From Rahnella woolbedingensis (GTDB lineage: Bacteria > Pseudomonadota > Gammaproteobacteria > Enterobacterales > Enterobacteriaceae): 64,000 nucleotides of DNA. Positions 36,053 to 45,099 of this stretch are shown here, piece after piece; the stretch's first letter is position 1, and each line of letters begins with the position of its first letter. Made by a program: the position numbers and the translations under genes. The notes beneath the pieces are model-generated. The model saw only the letters and a program-made list of their open reading frames with translations. It was not told where the DNA came from and did not search any database. The stretch is taken from positions 62,001 to 126,000 of the forward strand of contig NZ_RAHH01000012.1 in assembly GCF_003602095.1 (NCBI RefSeq). Reading direction: 5' to 3'.

Positions 36053-36973
36053 TTATTTAGCGGCTTTAAGCGTTTGCTGCTGCGCCAGCCAGACACCGGC
36101 GGCGGTGAAGAAGTGCTGAGCCAGTGGCGTAGCCCTTCCCCCTTCGGCGACCACCAGTGCGGCGTGGCGGCTCATGGGTGTGATATCCAGCGGACAACGT
36201 TTCAGTGCAGGATGCATTTCATCAATAAGATGCCCGCGCGGCACCAGCGCACAGCCGATGCCGACAAATACGCCCTGCATCAGCTGAAAAATTGACGTGC
36301 TTTCCAGCGTCGGATGCAATTCCAGCCCGGACTGACGGAAAAAATTATCCAGATAACGACGGAAATAGCGGCTCGGTTCAGAAAGACATAACGGCAATGT
36401 CACCGCCTGTTCAGCGGTCATTAGTTCAATGCCCTGCAAGTGCGGGAAATGGTCCGGGTGATACACCACGTCAACGCCGCCGTCATCGAGCGGCACTAGC
36501 TGAAATCGCAGCTCATTCAGCGTCGAGAACTCAAAGAAACCGATACCCACATCCACCGAATGACTGCTCAGCGCTTCAATCAGCTGATCGGCACTGACTT
36601 CTGAAACCCGGTAATCCAGTCCAGGATGCGCTTCGCTGACCGCTTTAATCAGCTGCGCCAGCGACACGCTGCATTGCGGCATAACACCGATACGCAATGT
36701 ACCGCTCAATCCCTGTTTCAGCGATTCAACCTCGAGTTTCAACCCTTCATAGACGGCGACGATTTCCCGCGCCCAGCTCAGTACCCGCAGGCCTTCGGCG
36801 GTAAAACCTTCAAAGTTATTACCGCGGTTAATCAGATTAAGGTCGAGTTCTTTTTCGAGATTCTTGAGGCGCATCGACAGCGTCGGCTGACTGACAAAGC
36901 TGGCTTGCGCCGCCCTGCCAAAATGCCGTTCACGCTCGAGATTACAAAGGTAGATGAGTTGTTTGATATCCAA
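36053..36973 (-). CDS. LysR-type transcriptional regulator
   Basis: This 306-residue regulator has the LysR winged helix-turn-helix at residues 1-60 (HFGRAAQASFVSQPTLSMRLKNLEKEL) and a substrate-binding-like effector domain with GTLRIGVMPQCSVSL and GIGCALVPRG. The codon that fits the family start is TTG at 36973, with no clear Shine-Dalgarno, which predicts weak expression. It follows the esterase gene on the same strand after 47 bases and may be co-transcribed with it. I do not recognise a specific orthologue. Confidence 0.85.
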   Translation of the reverse strand: MDIKQLIYLCNLERERHFGRAAQASFVSQPTLSMRLKNLEKELDLNLINRGNNFEGFTAEGLRVLSWAREIVAVYEGLKLEVESLKQGLSGTLRIGVMPQCSVSLAQLIKAVSEAHPGLDYRVSEVSADQLIEALSSHSVDVGIGFFEFSTLNELRFQLVPLDDGGVDVVYHPDHFPHLQGIELMTAEQAVTLPLCLSEPSRYFRRYLDNFFRQSGLELHPTLESTSIFQLMQGVFVGIGCALVPRGHLIDEMHPALKRCPLDITPMSRHAALVVAEGGRATPLAQHFFTAAGVWLAQQQTLKAAK

Positions 36974-37020
36974 TTTAGTGTCTGATTAGCCGGTGGTTTT
37001 GCCTGATGGAGTGTTTCCCA

Positions 37021-38001
37021 TTATAAGCCAAAGTCATGGGTATGACGCAGCGGATTAAAACCGGCTAAGGCATCCTGACGCTGTTTACGGGCACGACGTG
37101 CCAGCGCATAAGCCGGATCGCCGTTGAAACCGTGGAATCCGCCCGGATAGATGCTGAACTCCACCGGTACACCGGCGCGGATTAACCGGCGGGCATACTC
37201 AATATTCTCGTCGAGGAATAAATCAATTGAACCGACACCTATCCAGGCCGGAGGTAATCCGCCCAAATCTTGCGCGCGGGCAGCGGCGGCGTAGCAGGAA
37301 ATGTCCGGTAAACCCGCTTCATGACCGAGATACGCGTGCCAGCCGAAAAGATTGTCCTGACGCGTCCAGGAGAATTCGCCGGTCACAGGATTAGGGTTGG
37401 GATCTGTCACCGTGCGGTCGTCGAGCATCGGATACATCAGATTCTGAAACGCCAGTTTCGGACCGCCACGGTCGCGGGTCAGTAATGCCAGCGAGGCCGC
37501 CAGTCCGGCTCCGGCACTGTCGCCCATCACACCGATATGCGCCGGGTCGATACCCAGTTCATCGGCCTGTTCAGTCATCCACACCAGCGCGGCATAGCAG
37601 TCTTCCAGCGGGCCGGGGAAAGGCGTTTGTGGCGCGAGGCGATAATCCACCGAAACAATCACGCAATCTTGTTGTGCCGCTGTCGGGCGCGTCAAGGGCG
37701 TCGACTGTTCCGGACTGCCGAGCACGTAACCGCCGCCGTGAATATGCAAAATACCCATCCGACCTTTTCGCTCATGCTGCGGCGAAATCACCACCACACG
37801 CACCGCAGGCGCCTCTTCGCCCCCCCAGATGTTGTGCTGAGTGAGGGTCACGGGCAGGCCGTCGTCCTGTAAAAGACTTTCCAGCGCCGCCGCCTGACGC
37901 TGCCCGCGCATGGCATGCAGGACAGAGACTTCAAGAACGCGATCCGGCATCTGTTCCAGTAACGGGCGCAGTTCAGGGTCAACCAGGTGGGCAGTTTTCA
38001 T
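37021..38001 (-). CDS. Alpha/beta hydrolase, hormone-sensitive-lipase-type esterase
   Basis: This 326-residue cytoplasmic hydrolase has the oxyanion motif HGGG at 88-91 and the nucleophile elbow GDSAG at 160-164 (Ser162). The probable acid lies in SIDLFLDENIEYA and the catalytic histidine in GGFHGF. This combination defines the HSL/GDSAG esterase subgroup, which acts on short-chain esters. No signal peptide is present. It is upstream of a LysR gene that might regulate it. The substrate is unknown. Confidence 0.88.
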   Translation of the reverse strand: MKTAHLVDPELRPLLEQMPDRVLEVSVLHAMRGQRQAAALESLLQDDGLPVTLTQHNIWGGEEAPAVRVVVISPQHERKGRMGILHIHGGGYVLGSPEQSTPLTRPTAAQQDCVIVSVDYRLAPQTPFPGPLEDCYAALVWMTEQADELGIDPAHIGVMGDSAGAGLAASLALLTRDRGGPKLAFQNLMYPMLDDRTVTDPNPNPVTGEFSWTRQDNLFGWHAYLGHEAGLPDISCYAAAARAQDLGGLPPAWIGVGSIDLFLDENIEYARRLIRAGVPVEFSIYPGGFHGFNGDPAYALARRARKQRQDALAGFNPLRHTHDFGL

Positions 38002-38123
38002 CAGGGGATCCTTATCAGAAATGATTTACCCTGTTATTTATAACGCCCTGCGCCGGTTTTAAAAAGCCTGAATAGTTATGGCTTATACCTGTTTACGTTC
38101 AGTATTTCATGTTGACCAGAAAA

Positions 38124-38146
38124 CAAAAAAGGGGCAGAAGCCCCTT
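38124..38146 (-). terminator. Intrinsic terminator downstream of narK
   Basis: On the minus strand AAGGGGC and GCCCCTT form a stem with a four-base loop, followed by a U run. It lies 25 bases after the narK stop. Confidence 0.9.
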
Positions 38147-38170
38147 GTTTCATTCACTGCAATTTCGCGA

Positions 38171-39589
38171 TTACTTTCTGACTTGTTTGGTCGCAAAACC
38201 TTTGTTCAGTTTACGTAAGTAAACCAGCCAGGTGATCAACGCACAAACCACGTAGAACACCAGGAAGACTTTCATCGCGCCCGCCGGTGAACCGGTCATC
38301 GCCAGTGAAGTCCCGAAGGCTTTAGGGATAAAGAACCCGCCGATAGCACCAATGGAAGAGATAAAACCGAGCGCCGCAGCGGTATCGGTCACGGCTTCAC
38401 GCAAGGCTTCGTCGTCGCTTGCGCCACGTGCTTTCGCCTGATCGGTGGTCAGTTTACGGAAGATAACCGCAATCATCTGGTAGGTAGAACCACTGCCCAG
38501 ACCGGCCGTCAGGAACAGCACCATGAAGACCCCGAAGAACGCTGGGAAGTTACCGCCCACGCCGCCAACCGGCAGGGTAAGGAACAGCAGGCCGGCGAAA
38601 ATAGCCATCACGATATAGTTCACCAGCGTCACGCGGACACCGCCAAGGCGGTCAGACAACATGCCACCCGCAGAACGCGCCAGCGCACCAAAGAACGGGC
38701 CGAAGAAGGCGAATTGCAGAATATTGACGTCCGGGAACTGGGTTTTGGTCAGCATCGCAAAACCGGCAGAGAAACCGATAAAGGAGCCGAAAGTCGCCAG
38801 ATACAGCACGCTCATGATCCACAAGTGGCCGCGTTTAAGTACCGGCAATTGCTGACGGATTGACGCTTTAGAAGACGCCAGATCATTCATTCCGAACCAG
38901 GCTGCAATGGTACCAATCAGCAGGAAAGGCACCCAGATCCACGCGGCGTTTTGCAGCCACATGTCTGAGCCATTAGCCAGCGTTTGTTTATCACTGAACG
39001 CCGCGAAAACGCCGAGAGAAATCACCAGCGGAGCGACGAGTTGCATCACGCTCACACCCAGATTGCCCAGACCCCCATTGAGACCCAGCGCGCCGCCCTG
39101 CTTCGCTTTCGGGAAGAAGAAGCTGATATTGGCCATGCTCGACGCGAAGTTTGCGCCACCGAAACCACACAGCAGCGCGATGATCAGGAAGACGTTGTAA
39201 GAGGTGCTGGTATCCTGCACCGCAAAGCCCAGCCATGCACATGGCAGGATCAGGAAAACGGTGCTGATTGCTGTCCAGCGGCGACCGCCGAACAACGGGA
39301 TCATAAAGGAGTACGGCACGCGCAGCAGTGCGCCGGAAACTGACGGGATGGCGGTCAGCATAAACAGCTGGTCGGTAGTGAAGTTAAAACCGACTTTGTT
39401 CAGATTGACCGAAACCAGGCTGAACAGCATCCAGACACAGAAACCCAGCAGCAAACAGGGAACAGAAATCCACAAATTTCGGCTGGCAACTTTATGACCG
39501 GTTTTTTCCCAAAATGCCGGATCTTCCGGACGCCAGTCCTGTAACAGGCGTGACGGTTTTTCCGCCGGTGAAGCTGATGTATGTGACAT
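38171..39589 (-). CDS. narK: Nitrate/nitrite transporter NarK
   Basis: This 472-residue MFS transporter of about 12 helices carries the two nitrate signature motifs: FGGANFASSMANISFFFPKAKQG near residue 160 and GLGSGSTYQMIAVIFRK near residue 380. Arginines in the core helices that bind nitrate are expected in RVPYSFM and ARSAGGM. It exchanges nitrate and nitrite across the inner membrane. The ATG at 39589 follows GAGG by five bases; an earlier start adds six residues. It is divergent from narXL, as in E. coli, but no narGHJI follows it here. Confidence 0.95.
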   Translation of the reverse strand: MSHTSASPAEKPSRLLQDWRPEDPAFWEKTGHKVASRNLWISVPCLLLGFCVWMLFSLVSVNLNKVGFNFTTDQLFMLTAIPSVSGALLRVPYSFMIPLFGGRRWTAISTVFLILPCAWLGFAVQDTSTSYNVFLIIALLCGFGGANFASSMANISFFFPKAKQGGALGLNGGLGNLGVSVMQLVAPLVISLGVFAAFSDKQTLANGSDMWLQNAAWIWVPFLLIGTIAAWFGMNDLASSKASIRQQLPVLKRGHLWIMSVLYLATFGSFIGFSAGFAMLTKTQFPDVNILQFAFFGPFFGALARSAGGMLSDRLGGVRVTLVNYIVMAIFAGLLFLTLPVGGVGGNFPAFFGVFMVLFLTAGLGSGSTYQMIAVIFRKLTTDQAKARGASDDEALREAVTDTAAALGFISSIGAIGGFFIPKAFGTSLAMTGSPAGAMKVFLVFYVVCALITWLVYLRKLNKGFATKQVRK

Positions 39590-39642
39590 GTGTACCTCGG
39601 GTGGCAACGCATTGTTGTTGTAATGATTAAGTTATGTCGCAC

Positions 39643-39684
39643 ACACTAGGTAGAGCCCCGCCTCCCGATGTTGATGCAAATCAA
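39643..39684 (-). promoter_or_regulatory. narK promoter with a perfect FNR box
   Basis: TTGATGCAAATCAA (39671-39684) is a perfect FNR site. Its centre is about 41 bases from a start point near 39636, with a candidate -10 TAGTGT at 39643-39648 on the minus strand. This is a class II FNR-activated promoter giving narK a leader of about 47 bases. Confidence 0.8.
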
Positions 39685-39730
39685 CGCAACAGCAGGTGGA
39701 TCACGGCGTAAAAATGACCACAAATCCTTT

Positions 39731-39849
39731 ATGAGTATTCGGCGGGTTTCCAATAAACTGCTATTATTCATAAAGTTGATATAGAGATCCCTGCCTCATT
39801 TTTGCCGACCCGTTCAGGATGGAAATAAAGGAGTAATCATAAAGAGGTA
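39731..39849. promoter_or_regulatory. Possible NarL heptamers in the narK-narX spacer
   Basis: Two complements of the NarL heptamer TACYNMT occur: ATGAGTA at 39731-39737 and AGAGGTA at 39843-39849. NarL heptamers are short, so single matches are weak. The place, between narK and narXL, is where they are expected. The rest of the 359-base spacer shows no gene. Confidence 0.4.
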
Positions 39850-39948
39850 TAGGGAAACTCCCCCTGATCATAAAAAATGCCCACTCCGTACAAGGCTGTG
39901 GTTATCCACACCTTTTCAATGTCCCGATAAATTCCAGGAAATTTCTCC

Positions 39949-41760
39949 ATGCTTAAACGTGTTCTGCCTTCACTTTCGCTGGTCAGCCAGACAACATTAC
40001 TGATGTTGCTGCTTGGCCTGCTGGGTATTGGCGGGATGAGTATGGCCGCATGGATGGCGGGGAGCATCGAAGGCAATGCTCACGCGATCAATAAAGCCGG
40101 TTCGCTGCGCATGCAAAGCTACCGGTTGTTGTCCGAAGTGCCGCTCGAAGGTAAAGATAAAAGCCTCGCTTATATTCGCCAGATTGAAGCCGACCAGAAC
40201 AGTGCAGATTTGCTTGTGGCGGTTGAGCGGGAAAACCTGCAGCCGCAATTCCTGGCGTTGCGTAATTACTGGCAGACGACGCTGCGGGATCAGATTCTGA
40301 ACGCGAAGCGTCCGCAGGATGTATCTGCCAATATCGCGGTATTCGTCGGTCAGCTCGATACGCTGGTCACCGAACTGGAACATAAAACTGAATACCATTT
40401 ACAACAGATTTCGCTAATCCAGCGCGGTCTGGTCACCGTGACCCTTTTGCTTCTGGCGCTGACGATCTGGTTCCTGCGCCGTCACCTGCTGGCTCCGTGG
40501 AGAAGTTTACTTTCTCAGGCCAGTGCCATCACCGCCGGTGATTTCAGCCATCGTTATCAGCGCAACCGGGTCGCCAACGGTGATGCCCATAACGAAATGG
40601 ATATTCTCGGCGATTCCCTTAACAGCATGTCTCTGGCGCTGGCGGAGATGGTCGATAATCTGGCGCAACGCGTGGCGGAGAAAACCGCCGATTTGCAGCA
40701 GAAAAATCAGATGCTGGATTATCTGTATCGCGTAAGCCGTCAGCTTCACACCAGCGAGCCGCTCGAAGCGCGCATGGAGCCGGTGCTGAAAGAATTGCAA
40801 TCACTGACGCCGCTGAACGGTGTGCAATTACGTCAGTACGAAAATAACAGCGCCGAAGTGTTTAATGCCGGCGTGTTTCATGAGCTGAGTAACACTTCGT
40901 CACGCCCGCCGCTCAGTCCGCAAGAAGGCGGGCATACCGATGATAACAGCGAGTCACTGAGCTGGAGTCTGCGCGATGAGCGTGAAAATTACGGCGTATT
41001 ACTGGCGCAACTGCCGCCGGGTGAAAATCTGAATGACGCCCAGCAACAACTGGTGAGCACCCTGCTTGAGCAACTGACCAGTACGCTGATGCTGGCGCGT
41101 CAGGCCGAACATCAGCAACAGCTGATGCTGATGGAAGAACGTTCGGCGATTGCGCGTGAGCTGCATGACTCACTGGCCCAGTCGCTTTCATGCCTGAAAA
41201 TTCAGGTCGCCTGTCTGCAAATGCACGCCGGTGATTTCAGCGAAGAAGATCAGAATCTGCTGCAACAGATGCGTGACGAACTGAGCACCGCTTACCGTCA
41301 GTTGCGTGAGTTACTGACCACCTTCCGCCTTACATTGAATACCCCCGGCCTGAGGGCGGCGCTGCAACATACTGCCGATGAGTTCTCACGCCGCATGGGT
41401 CTGACGATAGATTTCGATTATCAGATCCCGCCGCGTTCAGTACCGGCTAATCAGGGTATTCATCTGCTGCATATCGCGCGTGAAGCGCTGAATAATGCGT
41501 ATAAGCACGCCCGGGCTACGCAGGTTTCGCTTTCCCTGCATTGTGATAACGGTGAAATCACCCTGCGTATTTGCGATAACGGCGAGGGTATTTCGCCGAA
41601 TGTCGAACGACAAAATCATTATGGCCTGATCATCATGCAGGATCGCGCCAGCACCTTACACGGTAAATGTCGGGTTGCCCGACGCCCGGACGGCGGCACC
41701 GAAGTGACGGTCCGTTTTCGTCCGGAAGCCCTGCCCATTAATCCCCAGGAGCAAGTATGA
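39949..41760 (+). CDS. narX: Nitrate/nitrite sensor histidine kinase NarX
   Basis: This 603-residue membrane kinase has TM1 at about 13-37, a periplasmic P-box [19 protein letters not shown] at about 44-62 that binds nitrate, TM2 near 155-175, and a HAMP domain. A central module follows, then an HPK7-type phosphoacceptor, [13 protein letters not shown], with His406, and an ATPase domain with ICDNGEGIS and [11 protein letters not shown]. It phosphorylates NarL in response to nitrate. AGGAA lies nine bases before the ATG. Its stop overlaps the narL start (ATGA). Confidence 0.96.
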   Translation: MLKRVLPSLSLVSQTTLLMLLLGLLGIGGMSMAAWMAGSIEGNAHAINKAGSLRMQSYRLLSEVPLEGKDKSLAYIRQIEADQNSADLLVAVERENLQPQFLALRNYWQTTLRDQILNAKRPQDVSANIAVFVGQLDTLVTELEHKTEYHLQQISLIQRGLVTVTLLLLALTIWFLRRHLLAPWRSLLSQASAITAGDFSHRYQRNRVANGDAHNEMDILGDSLNSMSLALAEMVDNLAQRVAEKTADLQQKNQMLDYLYRVSRQLHTSEPLEARMEPVLKELQSLTPLNGVQLRQYENNSAEVFNAGVFHELSNTSSRPPLSPQEGGHTDDNSESLSWSLRDERENYGVLLAQLPPGENLNDAQQQLVSTLLEQLTSTLMLARQAEHQQQLMLMEERSAIARELHDSLAQSLSCLKIQVACLQMHAGDFSEEDQNLLQQMRDELSTAYRQLRELLTTFRLTLNTPGLRAALQHTADEFSRRMGLTIDFDYQIPPRSVPANQGIHLLHIAREALNNAYKHARATQVSLSLHCDNGEITLRICDNGEGISPNVERQNHYGLIIMQDRASTLHGKCRVARRPDGGTEVTVRFRPEALPINPQEQV

Positions 41761-42407
41761 ACGACATGACCCCTTCCACTATTTTGCTGATTGACGATCA
41801 TCCGATGCTGCGCAATGGCGTTAAACAGCTGATTGCGCTGGATACCAGCCTGAAGGTGATTGGCGAAGCCAGCAACGGCGAACAGGGAGTGGAACTGGCG
41901 AAACAGCTCGATCCCGACCTGATCTTGCTTGATCTGAACATGCCGGGCATGAACGGTCTCGATACGCTGGACAGCATGCGCCAGACCTCGCTTTCCGGGC
42001 GCATTGTGGTGTTCAGCGTCTCCAATCATGAAGATGATGTGGTGACGGCGCTCAAGCGCGGCGCGGACGGTTATTTACTCAAAGATATGGAGCCGGAAGA
42101 TTTGCTGACGGCGCTGCACAACGCCGCCGCGGGGAAAATGGTACTGAGCGAAGCTCTGACACCGGTGCTGGCCGCCAGCCTGCGGGAAAGCCGCCCGAGC
42201 GGAGACCGCGACATTCAGTCCCTGACGCCGCGCGAGCGTGACATCATCAAGCTGATTGCCGAAGGCTTACCGAATAAAATGATCGCCCGCCGTCTGAATA
42301 TCACCGAAAGCACGGTGAAAGTTCACGTCAAACATCTGCTGAAAAAAATGAAGCTAAAATCCCGCGTCGAAGCCGCCGTGTGGGTGTTGCAGAGTAATGT
42401 GCTTTAG
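41757..42407 (+). CDS. narL: Nitrate response regulator NarL
   Basis: This 216-residue regulator has a receiver domain with acidic pocket DDH near residue 13 and the phospho-accepting Asp59 in [12 protein letters not shown] LuxR-type helix-turn-helix lies at the C-terminus ([39 protein letters not shown]). It controls anaerobic respiratory genes. GGAG precedes the ATG and translation is coupled to narX. Confidence 0.97.
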   Translation: MNDMTPSTILLIDDHPMLRNGVKQLIALDTSLKVIGEASNGEQGVELAKQLDPDLILLDLNMPGMNGLDTLDSMRQTSLSGRIVVFSVSNHEDDVVTALKRGADGYLLKDMEPEDLLTALHNAAAGKMVLSEALTPVLAASLRESRPSGDRDIQSLTPRERDIIKLIAEGLPNKMIARRLNITESTVKVHVKHLLKKMKLKSRVEAAVWVLQSNVL

Positions 42408-42417
42408 GTTTGAGCCT

Positions 42418-43911
42418 CTAAAAATTCAGCCCCGCGTCATCGCCGTATTGCGGCTGAGCAGTCAGTGGCGGGGACACATTGAGGGTGATCCAGTTCGAGG
42501 TGACTTTCTGTGATTTACTGTCTTCGACCGTGACGGAAAGCCGGTAGCTGTTAGCCGCACCCGGCGAATTGTCCCACTGCGGCACAATGACGCTCCATCC
42601 TTCCGGGTTGCGGTTATTTGCCGGTGGCGTCAGGCTCAGTGCCTGCGTATCACCCTGCCAGCTCAGTGCCACGATGGAATTCACCGCGCGTAACTGGAGC
42701 TTCAGCGGCACCGTTTCGCCCGGCTGCAATGACCACGGTGGCGTGGCTAAATACACCGATAACGTTTTACGCTGTTTAAACTCCATCACTGGCATATTAT
42801 TGCGATCTACCATGTCCATCCGGCTGCCGCGAAGCGATCGCGCCGCCGCCACATTCTGCGATGACAGTTGCTGAGCGAGCGGAACACCCAGCCGGTAGTT
42901 GAGCGTCAGTTTGACCAGATCCTGATTATCACCGTCCTGCCCCGCCTGATGTTCTGCCATCACCGTTACCAGCGGTACCGGCGTGTAATTGAGTCCGAAT
43001 GAAACCGCCGACGGATTACTCTGGCGCGTGCCGTTACCGAATAAATCGACCTGATCGCCAAAATACTGCTCGTAACTGAGCGAAGCGCCCAGCTGGCGGT
43101 AAAACGGCAAATAGCCCTTGGTCGAAATATCGTAACCGCGTGCCTGACGGCGCAGTTGTGCAGACGTACTGCTGTCGGCTTTGTAGGAGGAAAACGGCTG
43201 ATAATAGTTGGTTGAGAAGCGCAGATAATCCGTCCACGCCTCTGCGCCAAGACTGCCGCGCGTCAGCTGATGGTCAAAATCATTATCAATAAAAGCGTTG
43301 TAGCCCAGCATCCACGGGCCGGTATTAAAGCGCTGACCCAGACCGAAATTACCGACCGTGGCGTCAGCCGCGCTTTGCAGGCCAATCTGACTGTACACCA
43401 GATTGTTTTCAGAATTGTATAACGGGCTGAAAAGCTGACCGGAACTGCCGTCAAGATTATGCCCGGTGACATCCAGCGTGGTGCTGACCGTGCCCAGCGG
43501 CGAAAGTAAGCTGCTGGTTTCTTTCTGGACCAGTTTTGCCGCCTGACTCAGCGCCAGCGTTTCGGCCTGAATGCGCAGCGGATCGTCGCTGTCGCTGGTC
43601 GAGGTGCCCAGTTCTTTGAGTGTCGTCGCCAGCTGTTTTTCAGTGGCGCTCGGCCCGGTGTCATTTTTAATGTACTGGCTGCCCAGGCTTGGCAGAGTGT
43701 TGGTCTGCGGTGCCGCGCCGGTATTAAACGTTGACTGATTATCGCTGGCGGGAAGAAAACCGCTGAGGTTATAGCTGAGAGCGCCGTATTCGGCAGGGTC
43801 TGCCGTCAGCGCACTAGCGCTTACAGCATAGAGAGCCGTTGCGGCTGCCACGATGGCAGAGACCGCGTAACGCTTCAATAAATCAGGAAAAAAATCTGTG
43901 ACGTTTGTCAT
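42418..43911 (-). CDS. ychO: Inverse-autotransporter (invasin/intimin-like) outer membrane protein YchO
   Basis: This 497-residue protein has an extended signal region (residues 1-35, ending ASA-LTADP), a helical periplasmic linker (about 85-140), and a beta-barrel of the intimin/invasin inverse autotransporter type (GLQSAADATVGNFGLGQRF, WMLGYNAFIDNDFDHQLTRGSLGAEAW). One C-terminal Ig-like domain follows (about 385-485). There are no long repeated passenger domains, so it is a short family member like E. coli YchO, also located next to narL. It converges on narL with a 10-base gap. The role is probably surface adhesion or biofilm (inference). Confidence 0.87.
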   Translation of the reverse strand: MTNVTDFFPDLLKRYAVSAIVAAATALYAVSASALTADPAEYGALSYNLSGFLPASDNQSTFNTGAAPQTNTLPSLGSQYIKNDTGPSATEKQLATTLKELGTSTSDSDDPLRIQAETLALSQAAKLVQKETSSLLSPLGTVSTTLDVTGHNLDGSSGQLFSPLYNSENNLVYSQIGLQSAADATVGNFGLGQRFNTGPWMLGYNAFIDNDFDHQLTRGSLGAEAWTDYLRFSTNYYQPFSSYKADSSTSAQLRRQARGYDISTKGYLPFYRQLGASLSYEQYFGDQVDLFGNGTRQSNPSAVSFGLNYTPVPLVTVMAEHQAGQDGDNQDLVKLTLNYRLGVPLAQQLSSQNVAAARSLRGSRMDMVDRNNMPVMEFKQRKTLSVYLATPPWSLQPGETVPLKLQLRAVNSIVALSWQGDTQALSLTPPANNRNPEGWSVIVPQWDNSPGAANSYRLSVTVEDSKSQKVTSNWITLNVSPPLTAQPQYGDDAGLNF

Positions 43912-44334
43912 GCCTTACACATTTTGCCAGTAAGATTCGATCTTACCTCACGAGCAGCATAATTCAACCTTCATGCCACAAAAGGTCACACCCCCCCTCT
44001 TCTTAAGTGAAATCATTTGAATTCATTTCCTTGATGAATATATGGATGCTTTGTCATCAGATCACAAAATTTCATCTAAAATTACATCGAAAACACCAAT
44101 TCACACACATTTGATAACATTTTTGACACATCAACCATTTTTCTTTACAGAGTGTTTTCATTTATTCTTAGCAGGTTAACGATTTTTGATGCCACCCGAC
44201 TGCTTATGCAGAGCGTATCTCAAATCAGAATGGCGTTATCACCGCGGATGTTTCACTGACCGAAACAACCCGATGAACGCCATTTATAGCCCGTTGTTGC
44301 AACACATAGCCCTTCTAAAAAACAGGGAACATAA
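43912..44334. other. AT-rich gene-free region between ychO and the dehydrogenase operon
   Basis: This 423-base spacer must contain the divergent promoters of ychO and the dehydrogenase genes. The only structure I see is the dyad GTAAGAT-TCG-ATCTTAC at 43930-43946, just upstream of ychO, a possible operator. No convincing CRP, FNR or Fur site was found. Confidence 0.5.
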
Positions 44335-45084
44335 ATGAGCAAAAAAACGTTGCCCGGTGTCACTCGCCGGCAGATCCTCTCGTTCACGGCAGCCTCAGCG
44401 GTGTTGGGCGCAGCCAAAGCCGCAAACGCAGTCACGCTCAAAGGTACGCCCGTGTGGAGCCCCTTTGACGCGAGCCCGCCGCCCCAAATTGAACTCGATG
44501 GCTGGGCGTTCTTCACCGACGCTGAAGCCGCTGCAATGGAAGCTATCGTAGACCGTCTGGTACCTGCCGATAATCTGAGTGCCGGTGGCAAAGAAGCCGG
44601 TTGCGCGGTGTTTATCGACCGTCAGCTGGCGGGTTTCTACGGCACCTACGCCCGCCTTTACATGGAAGGCCCTTTCCAGGAAGGCACGCCGGAACAAGGC
44701 GATCAGTCCCCGCTGGTTCCCCAGCAACGCTACCGACTCGGCCTGGCCGCGCTGGATAAATATACCCAGTCTCAGCACCAGAAGTTGTTCAAGGACTTGC
44801 CCGGAGATCAGCAGGACCAAATTCTGTCCGGCCTGGAAAACGGAAAAATAGCTCTCGATGGGATCGATTCCAAACTGTTCTTCGCCATTGCGCTGAAAAA
44901 TACGATGGAAGGTTTCTTCGCCGATCCTATTTATGGCGGTAACCGCAATATGGTGTCGTGGAAAATGCTGGGCTTCCCTGGCGCACGCTACGACTACCGC
45001 GAATATGTCGGCAAACATAACCAGAAACTCGATCTGGAACCGCTGAGTATTTCGGGCGGCGACGCATGGAAAATGAAAAGCTAA
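44335..45084 (+). CDS. Membrane-bound sugar/gluconate dehydrogenase small (gamma) subunit
   Basis: This 249-residue gluconate 2-dehydrogenase subunit 3 family protein begins with a twin-arginine signal, TRRQILSFTAASAVLGAAKAANA. The mature domain has FTDAEAAAMEAIVDRLVPADN, typical of the family. It exports the folded flavin subunit with it through the Tat system and stabilises it in the periplasm. GGGAAC precedes the ATG. It is the first of three genes for a gamma-alpha-cytochrome complex that oxidises gluconate, 2-ketogluconate or another sugar and feeds quinone. Confidence 0.9.
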   Translation: MSKKTLPGVTRRQILSFTAASAVLGAAKAANAVTLKGTPVWSPFDASPPPQIELDGWAFFTDAEAAAMEAIVDRLVPADNLSAGGKEAGCAVFIDRQLAGFYGTYARLYMEGPFQEGTPEQGDQSPLVPQQRYRLGLAALDKYTQSQHQKLFKDLPGDQQDQILSGLENGKIALDGIDSKLFFAIALKNTMEGFFADPIYGGNRNMVSWKMLGFPGARYDYREYVGKHNQKLDLEPLSISGGDAWKMKS

Positions 45085-45099
45085 GGGCAGAACAACATT

